DNA of 64,000 nucleotides, taken from an uncultured Candidatus Melainabacteria bacterium. Its GTDB lineage: Bacteria > Cyanobacteriota > Vampirovibrionia > Gastranaerophilales > Gastranaerophilaceae. Shown here in pieces: positions 25,538 to 32,043 of the stretch. The stretch is taken from NCBI GenBank assembly GCA_934718275.1, contig CAKUZD010000005.1, positions 152,064-216,063 of the forward strand, read 5' to 3'. The notes under the pieces were generated by a model. The model saw nothing but the letters and a program-made list of their open reading frames with translations. It was not told where the DNA came from and ran no database searches. How positions within the stretch are numbered: the first letter of the stretch is position 1; every line of letters starts with the position of its first letter. The position numbers and the translations under genes are program-made.

Positions 25538-26095
25538 ATGATTTCAGTAAACGATTTAAAAACAGGCTTAACACTTCAGTTAGACAACGGTTTGTGGTCT
25601 GTTGTTGAATTTTTACACGTAAAACCCGGTAAGGGTGCTGCGTTTGTTCGTTCAAAACTTAAAAACGTTGAAACAGGGCAAGTTGTTGAAAAAACATTCC
25701 GTGCAGGTGAAAAAGTTGCAAAAGCTATGCTTGACAGACGTGAAATGCAATATCTTTACAAAGAAGGTAAAGAATATGTTATGATGGATAATGAAACTTA
25801 TGAACAACTTCAACTTACAGAAGACCAAATTGGTGATGGTATCAAGTATTTGAAGGAAAATATGGTTGTTCAGGTTTTAATGCACGATGCAAGAATTATT
25901 GGTGTTGACTTACCGGCTCACGTTATTCTTGAGGTAACTGATACTCCTCCTTCAGAAAAGGGTAATACTGCTCAAGGCGGTACAAAACCTGCAACTCTTG
26001 AAACAGGTGCTGTTGTAAACGTTCCATTCTTTATCTCAAATGGAGATAAAATTAGAGTTGATACTAGAACTAACGAATATCTTGATAGAGCTTAG
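25538..26095 (+). CDS. efp: Elongation factor P
   Basis: A 185-residue three-domain translation factor that relieves ribosome stalling at polyproline. The tip loop KPGKGAAFVRSKLKNV carries the Lys that is modified in many bacteria, and the C-terminal domain has the signature GDGIKYLKENM and the final ISNGDKIRVDTRTNEYLDRA. Length is normal. AAGGGG precedes the ATG. It leads a likely operon with accB and accC; efp next to accB is a common bacterial order. Confidence 0.96.
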   Translation: MISVNDLKTGLTLQLDNGLWSVVEFLHVKPGKGAAFVRSKLKNVETGQVVEKTFRAGEKVAKAMLDRREMQYLYKEGKEYVMMDNETYEQLQLTEDQIGDGIKYLKENMVVQVLMHDARIIGVDLPAHVILEVTDTPPSEKGNTAQGGTKPATLETGAVVNVPFFISNGDKIRVDTRTNEYLDRA

Positions 26096-26100
26096 TTCTT

Positions 26101-26205
26101 GTGAAAAGTGAGGACTGAAAAAGGGAAAGCCGTTTTTAGTTCACAAGTTGAATGTTGGTTTGTGCGTAGTACCTGTTTGGACTTCTCACTTTTCTCGTTT
26201 CACTT
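26101..26205. repeat. Dispersed GTGAAAAGTGA-type inverted repeat, copy 1
   Basis: GTGAAAAGTGAGG at 26101-26113 is complementary in type to ACTTCTCACTTTTCTCGTTTCAC at 26181-26203, giving a possible hairpin between efp and accB. Similar arms occur at 26690-26736 and 40709-40832, always inside operons. Confidence 0.6.
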
Positions 26206-26224
26206 AAAATGAAAGGCAAAAATA

Positions 26225-26677
26225 ATGAAATTTGATATAGATTATGTTGAAAAATTAGCAAAAGTTTTAGCGGATAATTCATTGACTGAAATTTCTCTTG
26301 AAGATGGAGAACAAGCTATTACTTTGAGAAAAGAAGTTATGGGTGTTGCTGCGGCTCCTGTTGCTGTTGCTGCTCCTCAAGCTCCTGTTAATGCTCCTGC
26401 TCCTGCTGCACCATCAGCTGCTGCTTCTGAAGTTGCTCATAAGGGGAAAGCATTGACTTCTCCTATGGTAGGAACTTTCTACTCAGCTCCGTCTCCGGAT
26501 GCGGACGCTTTCGTTAAAGTCGGACAAACTATTAAAGAGGGCGATGTGGTTTGTATTGTAGAAGCTATGAAGCTTATGAACGAAATTGAATCTGATTTTT
26601 CAGGTAAAGTTACCGAAATATGTGTTGAAGACGGTCAACCTGTTGAATTTGGTCAAGTTTTGATGTATATAGAATAA
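26225..26677 (+). CDS. accB: Biotin carboxyl carrier protein of acetyl-CoA carboxylase
   Basis: A 150-residue carrier subunit for the first step of fatty-acid synthesis. An N-terminal domain of about 40 residues is joined by an Ala/Pro-rich linker (residues about 42-72) to a biotinyl domain with EAMKLMNEIE, whose Lys is biotinylated. It works with AccC, encoded 72 nt downstream. AAAGGC lies upstream of the ATG. Confidence 0.95.
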   Translation: MKFDIDYVEKLAKVLADNSLTEISLEDGEQAITLRKEVMGVAAAPVAVAAPQAPVNAPAPAAPSAAASEVAHKGKALTSPMVGTFYSAPSPDADAFVKVGQTIKEGDVVCIVEAMKLMNEIESDFSGKVTEICVEDGQPVEFGQVLMYIE

Positions 26678-26689
26678 TTAAGTATTAAT

Positions 26690-26736
26690 TTTAGTGAGAG
26701 GTGGATTTTTTATTAATTCACTTTTCACTTTTTATA
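26690..26736. repeat. Dispersed GTGAAAAGTGA-type inverted repeat, copy 2
   Basis: GTGAGAGGTGG and TTCACTTTTCACTTTTT lie between accB and accC. Weaker pairing than the other copies but the same sequence family. Confidence 0.45.
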
Positions 26737-26749
26737 GGGATAGAAAAAG

Positions 26750-28108
26750 ATGTTTAGAAAAGTATTGATTGCAAACCGTGGTGAGATTGCGGTAAGGATT
26801 ATAAGAGCTTGCAGAGAGATTGGTATTCCAACTGTTGCGATTTATTCTCAAGCTGATGCAAACTCGCTTCATGTAAGGTTAGCTACCGAAGCTTATTGTA
26901 TCGGACCTGCTCAAAGTGCAAAAAGTTATTTGAGTATTCCTGCAATAATTTCAGCTGCAATTGTTTCCGGAGCTGATGCAATTCACCCCGGCTATGGTTT
27001 TATGTCTGAAAGAGCTGACTTTGCTGAAATTTGTGCAAAACATGGTATTAAATTTATAGGCCCTACTGCAGAAGCGATGAAGAAGATGGGTGATAAAGCT
27101 ACTGCTCGTAAAACAATGATTGAAAATAATGTTCCTGTTACTCCGGGAACAGGTATTTTAAAAACTCCAGAAGAAGTTAAAACGTTTGCGCACAGAGTTG
27201 GTTATCCTATTATTCTAAAAGCGACTGCCGGTGGTGGTGGTAAAGGAATGAGAATTTGCAGATCAGATGAAGAAGTTGATGTAAATATGAGCCTTTGTCA
27301 GTCTGAAGCTCAGAATTTCTTTGGAAATCCTGATGTGTATGCGGAAAAATTCTTGGAAAATCCTCGTCATATTGAAGTACAGATTTTAGCTGACCAATAT
27401 GGTAATGTTGTTCACTTAGGTGAAAGAGATTGTTCTATCCAAAGACGTCACCAAAAGTTATTAGAAGAAGCTCCTTCGCCGGCGATAGATGAAGCTACTC
27501 GTAGAGAGATGGGTGCTGCAGCAGTTAGAGCTGCAAAAGCTATTAATTACGAAAGCGCAGGAACTTGTGAATTCTTGTTAGATCATGATGGAAAATGGTA
27601 TTTCATGGAAATGAATACAAGAATTCAAGTTGAACACTGTGTAACAGAAATGATTTCTAACGTAGACTTGGTTAGAGAACAGATTATGGTTGCTGCAGGT
27701 GAAAAACTTGATTTTACTCAAGATGATATTATTTTGAGAGGTCACGCTATTGAATGCAGGATTAATGCGGAAAATCCTGAAAAAGATTTTATGCCAAATC
27801 CGGGAACAATAACAGGATATGTTACTCCGGGGGGATTTGGTGTAAGAGTTGACTCTCATGCTTATCAAGATTATTCGATTCCTCCTTACTATGATTCAAT
27901 GATTGGGAAATTGATTTGTTGGGGTAGAACTCGTAACGAGGCTCGCCGCAGGATGTACAGAGCTTTGAAAGAGTATGTTATTACGGGTGTTGAGACAACA
28001 ATTCCGTTCCATCAGGCAATTATTGAAGATCCTGTGTTTATGAGCGGTAAATTTAATACCGGATTTATAGAGGATTTTTATAAAAGAACAGGTAGAGATA
28101 AAAAATAA
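26750..28108 (+). CDS. accC: Acetyl-CoA carboxylase, biotin carboxylase subunit
   Basis: A 452-residue ATP-grasp enzyme that carboxylates the biotin on AccB. It has the N-terminal FRKVLIANRGEIAVRIIRACRE, the glycine-rich ATP loop TAGGGGKGMR, EAPSPAI, and the active-site region MNTRIQVEHCVTE. Length is normal. It closes the efp-accB-accC operon and is followed by a strong terminator. AccA and AccD are not in the window. Confidence 0.96.
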   Translation: MFRKVLIANRGEIAVRIIRACREIGIPTVAIYSQADANSLHVRLATEAYCIGPAQSAKSYLSIPAIISAAIVSGADAIHPGYGFMSERADFAEICAKHGIKFIGPTAEAMKKMGDKATARKTMIENNVPVTPGTGILKTPEEVKTFAHRVGYPIILKATAGGGGKGMRICRSDEEVDVNMSLCQSEAQNFFGNPDVYAEKFLENPRHIEVQILADQYGNVVHLGERDCSIQRRHQKLLEEAPSPAIDEATRREMGAAAVRAAKAINYESAGTCEFLLDHDGKWYFMEMNTRIQVEHCVTEMISNVDLVREQIMVAAGEKLDFTQDDIILRGHAIECRINAENPEKDFMPNPGTITGYVTPGGFGVRVDSHAYQDYSIPPYYDSMIGKLICWGRTRNEARRRMYRALKEYVITGVETTIPFHQAIIEDPVFMSGKFNTGFIEDFYKRTGRDKK

Positions 28109-28117
28109 CAAATAAAA

Positions 28118-28146
28118 TAAAAAGCCCGATTTAGTCGGGCTTTTTA
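28118..28146 (+). terminator. Rho-independent terminator after accC
   Basis: AAAGCCCGA pairs with TCGGGCTTT around a short TTTAG loop, with a T-run. Confidence 0.92.
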
Positions 28147-28150
28147 AATG

Positions 28151-28348
28151 TTAAAAATCAAAAAAGTCTTTTACGGGAATATTAAGTTTTTCTGCTATCC
28201 CAATTAATAGGCCTAAACTAACGCATCTTTTGGCTGTTTCTATTTTTGCAAGGTGTTCTCTGGATATTTCAAGCATTTCAGCCAATTGATTTTGGGAAAG
28301 TCCTTTTGCTTTTCTCTGTTTGAATATATTTCTGCCTAATTGTAAAAT
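28151..28348 (-). CDS. Small XRE-type HTH regulator with no standard start codon
   Basis: The reading frame is open from 28378 down to the stop at 28151. It encodes a complete XRE helix-turn-helix: NIFKQRKAKGLSQNQLAEML, then SREHLAKIE, then IGIAEKLNIPVKDFF. There is no ATG, GTG or TTG before the HTH; the most N-terminal plausible codon is an ATT at 28348. It may use a rare start, or may have lost its start and be a pseudogene. It would be a DNA-binding repressor of about 65 residues, divergent from prepilin 4. Confidence 0.55.
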   Translation of the reverse strand: MLQLGRNIFKQRKAKGLSQNQLAEMLEISREHLAKIETAKRCVSLGLLIGIAEKLNIPVKDFFDF

Positions 28349-28467
28349 TTTTGTAGTCTTATTGTTTACAAAATTATTTTATATGTTATAATATAAAATG
28401 TATGTAGTCTAAAAGAGAACAATGGGAGCTTTTTATAAAAAGAAAAAATAATATATTAGGGGGTAAA

Positions 28468-29223
28468 ATTTGGAAACAACAAAATTCTAATGCTGCATTT
28501 ACTCTAGCCGAAGTCCTTATTACTCTCGGGATTATAGGTGTTGTGGCAGCGTTAACATTACCTGCTCTAATTCATAATTATAGAAAATCAGTAGTTGAAA
28601 ATAAATTAAAAGCAGAATTTTCATTAATTTCAAACGCAATAAGGATGGCAGAAAGTAAGAATGGTACTGCTGAAGATTGGAATACTTGTGATGAAGCTTT
28701 TTCTTTAGAATGTACAAATAATTTTTTTGATTCATATTTAGGACCTGAGTTAAAAGTTGTAAAGCTTTGTAACAATGGTAATAATGAAGAATGTTGGTCT
28801 GAATCTGTTTCTATAAGTGGTAAAAAAGGTTATTTAAGGCCAAATAGTGATATGGCAATTTCTGCAATATTAGAAAACGGAAGCTCTATATATCTTTGGC
28901 TTGGTGGACAATTAACGAGTCCGCATGTGCAAATATGGTTTGATATTGATGGACCAACAAAAGGAAAAAGTATGTTAGGATACGATATTTTTGGGATGCA
29001 ATTTTATTTCAAAGGTGATAGAGTTACAGAAAGTGGAACTTATTTAAAGAGTGGACTTTATATGGCTGGGAATGAACATAAGCTGAGTGTTGATGAATTG
29101 AAAAATGAATCGCAATATGGATGTTCAAAAGATATCACAAAGTCTACTGCCGGTCGCTATTGTGGAGCTTTAATTCAGTATTATGGTTGGAAAATACCTA
29201 AAGATTATCCGATAAGTTTTTAA
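28468..29223 (+). CDS. Type IV prepilin-like protein 4, no standard in-frame start
   Basis: The frame is open from 28408 to 29223 and contains AAFTLAEVLITLGIIGVVAALTLP, the prepilin motif with Glu5, then a globular domain with DIDGPTKGKSMLGYDIF, a divergent form of the common motif. No ATG, GTG or TTG lies before FTLAE in frame. An ATG at 28422 with MGAFYKKKK stops at 28451; dropping one base, for example in the A6 run before the stop, would join it to the pilin frame. Alternatively an ATT at 28468 follows AGGGGG. The first in-frame GTG (28543) is inside the hydrophobic helix. A third prepilin gene thus has a disrupted start. Confidence 0.65.
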   Translation: MWKQQNSNAAFTLAEVLITLGIIGVVAALTLPALIHNYRKSVVENKLKAEFSLISNAIRMAESKNGTAEDWNTCDEAFSLECTNNFFDSYLGPELKVVKLCNNGNNEECWSESVSISGKKGYLRPNSDMAISAILENGSSIYLWLGGQLTSPHVQIWFDIDGPTKGKSMLGYDIFGMQFYFKGDRVTESGTYLKSGLYMAGNEHKLSVDELKNESQYGCSKDITKSTAGRYCGALIQYYGWKIPKDYPISF

Positions 29224-29226
29224 CAA

Positions 29227-29258
29227 TAAAAAAGAACCGTAAAAAACGGTTCTTTTTT
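29227..29258 (+). terminator. Rho-independent terminator after prepilin 4
   Basis: AAAAGAACCGT pairs with ACGGTTCTTTT around an A-rich loop, followed by T's. Confidence 0.9.
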
Positions 29259-29279
29259 GTTTTACGTTTTTATAAATTG

Positions 29280-29504
29280 TTATTTCGCTTCTTCAGGTTT
29301 ATTTTCAGCTTTTACAAACTTATCATTAGGATCAGCTTGAGGAGCTTCTTCTGTTTTTGGAGCTGAAGGTACGAATGTGTCTTGAACAGGTGTATTCGGG
29401 TTGGTTACAGGAGCCTCAATTTTTGCTTCTTGTTTAGTTCCTGCAACGTTTGAGATTGTTCCCGGTGCTTCTGTGTTTCCTAAAAAGTTAATTGCTTTAA
29501 TCAT
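29280..29504 (-). CDS. Small disordered hypothetical protein
   Basis: 74 residues: a short hydrophobic start (MIKAINFLGNTEAPG) and then a Pro/Glu/Lys-rich tail with no predicted fold. A strong GGAGG lies about 12 nt upstream of this ATG; an in-frame TTG at 29522 overlaps that site and is less likely. No family recognised. It stands alone between two terminators, which supports real expression. Confidence 0.55.
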   Translation of the reverse strand: MIKAINFLGNTEAPGTISNVAGTKQEAKIEAPVTNPNTPVQDTFVPSAPKTEEAPQADPNDKFVKAENKPEEAK

Positions 29505-29591
29505 TTTATGTTTTTCCTCCAATATTCTATATTAATTGTAAAACCAATGAATTGTAATAATTGCTAAATTTTTTTTAAATATTACAAATAT

Positions 29592-29622
29592 TAAGAGCGG
29601 ATTTTTTTTAATCCGCTCTTTT
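29592..29622 (-). terminator. Rho-independent terminator of the flavodiiron operon
   Basis: AAGAGCGGATT pairs with AATCCGCTCTT; T's or A's flank both sides, so it also functions as a barrier toward the 29280-29504 gene. Confidence 0.85.
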
Positions 29623-29626
29623 GTGT

Positions 29627-30814
29627 TTATTTTACAAGTCCTATTGATTTGTGTTTTTCGTAAATGCTTTCTGCCATTACATCCAATTTTTTAAAATCTT
29701 CTTCTTTAGGTTTTCCCTTGATTTGTAGTGGTTCTATTATATCAAGTTTTAGTGGTGCTAAAATTTGAGCTATTAAGTCAAATAATTTTCCGCCCCATCC
29801 GTAAGAACCCAGAAGCGAAGCAAACTTTGCTTTTGGTCTTAAAACTGCTGCCAAATACGCAACATTTACTGCCATAGGGTGTGGCCCTGCAAGAACCATT
29901 GATGTGCCCATAACTATTGTAGCTGCATCTACTAGTGCCATGGCTAAATCACCCAAATCGTCATCAACAATATCAAATTTGAATGTTTGAATTCCTTTTG
30001 CTTCAAGTTTTTCACTCAAATAGTCAACCATTTCTTTTGTACTTTCATACATTGATACATAAGGAAGTGCAACAAGGTTTTTAGGAGCATCAGAAGTCCA
30101 ATCTGTGTATAAATCCAAAATATAATTAGGGTTTTTGTGTACAGGTCCATGGCTTGGCAAAATCATATCAACGTTCATGTCTTTAATCATTTGAGTATAT
30201 TTTTTGCACATCATTCTAAATGGCATCATAATTTCTGCGTAATAACGTTTTGCGCTTTTTTCAAGCTCAACTCCTTCCGGAGCAAAAACATCTGAGAATG
30301 TATAATGTGCACCTAAAAAATCACAAGTACAAAGAACATTATCCTCTTTGATATAAGTAAACATTGTATCCGGCCAATGTACTCCCGGAGCAAAAATAAA
30401 TTTTAATGTTTTATCACCAAGAGAAACTTCTTCTCCATCAGCAATTACCTTTATTTTTTCTTCCGGAACAAATAGCATGTTTTTAATATTTTCTGCAACT
30501 TTTGGATTTGTTAAAACAATAGCATTTGGGTATTTTTCTAACAATGCAGGGATAGAACCGGAGTGATCTTGTTCCCCGTGATTTGCAATAATGTAATCAA
30601 CTTTACCGATTTGATTGTCAGAAAGTCTTTTCAAATATTCTTTTGTTTTTGGTGGATACATAGTGTCAATAATTGCAGTTTTTTCAGAACCTTTAACAAG
30701 GTATGAATTATAGCTGGTACCGTGCTCAAGAGGAATAAGTTCATCAAAAATCCTTCTGTCGCAATCATTTAAGCCACAATAAAAAATGTTATTTTTAATT
30801 TCCTGAAATTTCAT
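29627..30814 (-). CDS. Flavodiiron protein (oxygen/NO reductase, FprA-type)
   Basis: A 395-residue cytosolic enzyme that reduces O2 to water (or NO to N2O). The N-terminal metallo-beta-lactamase-like domain carries the di-iron ligands in H79-x-E81-x-D83-H84, then PGVHWPDT, CDFLGAHY and the His of LPSHGP. The C-terminal flavodoxin domain (from about residue 250) binds FMN, with VALPYVSMYEST and GSYGWGGK. Length matches two-domain FDPs. A rubredoxin gene 70 nt upstream is the likely electron donor, and a PerR-like regulator is just beyond. Together they form an oxidative-stress cluster of an anaerobe. Confidence 0.93.
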   Translation of the reverse strand: MKFQEIKNNIFYCGLNDCDRRIFDELIPLEHGTSYNSYLVKGSEKTAIIDTMYPPKTKEYLKRLSDNQIGKVDYIIANHGEQDHSGSIPALLEKYPNAIVLTNPKVAENIKNMLFVPEEKIKVIADGEEVSLGDKTLKFIFAPGVHWPDTMFTYIKEDNVLCTCDFLGAHYTFSDVFAPEGVELEKSAKRYYAEIMMPFRMMCKKYTQMIKDMNVDMILPSHGPVHKNPNYILDLYTDWTSDAPKNLVALPYVSMYESTKEMVDYLSEKLEAKGIQTFKFDIVDDDLGDLAMALVDAATIVMGTSMVLAGPHPMAVNVAYLAAVLRPKAKFASLLGSYGWGGKLFDLIAQILAPLKLDIIEPLQIKGKPKEEDFKKLDVMAESIYEKHKSIGLVK

Positions 30815-30884
30815 ATTTTTCTCCTTTTATATTTCAAGCACAAATATTTTATCACTTTAAAATTTATGTGCGTAATAAAATAAA

Positions 30885-31022
30885 TTATTGTTTTTCAAAT
30901 AAATCTTTACCAACTCCGCAAAGTGGGCAAACATAATCGTCAGGTAAATCTTCAAATTTTATTCCATCATTTTCTTCCGGATTGTAAACGTAACCGCAAA
31001 CTGTACAAATATAATTTTCCAT
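30885..31022 (-). CDS. Rubredoxin
   Basis: A 45-residue iron protein: MENYICTVCGYVYNPEENDG at the start and DDYVCPLCGVGKDLF at the end. C6-x-x-C9 and C32-x-x-C35 are the four iron ligands. Slightly shorter than the usual 52-54 residues because the loop between the Cys pairs is short. It lies between the PerR-like gene (45 nt) and the flavodiiron gene (70 nt) on the same strand, so it probably passes electrons to the flavodiiron protein. Confidence 0.93.
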   Translation of the reverse strand: MENYICTVCGYVYNPEENDGIKFEDLPDDYVCPLCGVGKDLFEKQ

Positions 31023-31067
31023 TTTTTCTTCCTTTCTTATGTAAGTTTCTGAGTTTGTAATTCAATA

Positions 31068-31448
31068 TTAATTTTCTTGCCTGCATTCTTTACACAGACC
31101 GTGCAAAGCAATATCATAGCCTTTTACTTCAAAACCGGTTTCTTTTTCAGTTCTTTGCACAACATCCGGAGCAACATCGACTGAAATATCAAAAACTCTT
31201 TTGCATTTGTCGCAAATAAAATGAAAATGTTCATGAGTATTATGGTCAAAGTGTGAAGGAGCTTCCAGACCGTCAATTTTTTTTATAATTCCGTTTTCAG
31301 CCAATTGATTAAGATTTCTGTATAATGTTGCGAGGCTAATATTTGGAGCTTTTTCCTGCAGAATTCCATACAAATATTCTACAGTCGGGTGAACTACGTT
31401 TTCTTTTAAAGTTTCTAAAATTATTTCTCTTTGTCTTGAGTAATTCAT
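31068..31448 (-). CDS. perR: Fur-family regulator, PerR-like
   Basis: 126 residues. A winged-helix domain (YSRQREIILETLKENVVHPT ... ISLATLYRNLNQL) is followed by the dimerisation domain FDHNTHEHFHFICDKCKRVFD and C-terminal HGLCKECRQ. The two C-x-x-C pairs bind structural zinc; the D-H-N-T-H-E-H-F-H run supplies the regulatory metal site. Sequence and position before rubredoxin and flavodiiron genes favour the peroxide sensor PerR over an iron-responsive Fur. I start at MNYSRQ (31448), with GGAG upstream. Confidence 0.85.
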   Translation of the reverse strand: MNYSRQREIILETLKENVVHPTVEYLYGILQEKAPNISLATLYRNLNQLAENGIIKKIDGLEAPSHFDHNTHEHFHFICDKCKRVFDISVDVAPDVVQRTEKETGFEVKGYDIALHGLCKECRQEN

Positions 31449-31612
31449 TATTTCTCCATAAAAGTGATAGCAATTATTAGTTTTACTAAAAAATATATTT
31501 TTGTCAAGTAACTCATATAAATTTTTATTAACCAATTATTGTTACAAGTATTTAGTTTTACATTTCTTCATTCTTGGAGCAATTTAATACTTGGTTTTGT
31601 TTTATAGATAAT

Positions 31613-31885
31613 ATGAATAATAGTGTTAGTGTAAATCCGAATATGAAAAATCCACCTCTTAATGTTGGTGTAATTGTTCCGCCAAATGATCATTACAAAC
31701 CGGTTTTGTATTCTCATGTTCAAGCATCAAGGGATTTTCAGGTTTTAAATCATGACATTTATGTTGGAATGAAAAATTCTGAAAGTATAGAAAAACGAAA
31801 AACTCCAACATCTGTGTTTGTAGCTTTGGGGCTTGGCGGACTTGCACTATGTTATCCGTTAGTTAAAAAATTTTTAAAACATTAA
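31613..31885 (+). CDS. Small tail-anchored hypothetical protein
   Basis: 90 residues from MNNSVSVNPNMKNPPL. A polar Pro/Asn-rich body is followed by a C-terminal hydrophobic segment (TPTSVFVALGLGGLALCYPLVKKFLKH), which suggests a tail anchor. The frame also has a TTG at 31574, adding 13 residues; neither start has a clear Shine-Dalgarno. No family recognised. Confidence 0.45.
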   Translation: MNNSVSVNPNMKNPPLNVGVIVPPNDHYKPVLYSHVQASRDFQVLNHDIYVGMKNSESIEKRKTPTSVFVALGLGGLALCYPLVKKFLKH

Positions 31886-32043
31886 TCTTTAAAATCAAAA
31901 AATTTTATAGAAGCTACGTTTAATGCGTTTGCAAATTATCATTGGAGGGTGGCTCTATAAATAATTTATTCTCCTATTTTCTAATTTAAAAATTTATTGT
32001 ATTATGTTTACATAGATAATAATAAATTTTTGAAGGGGATAAT

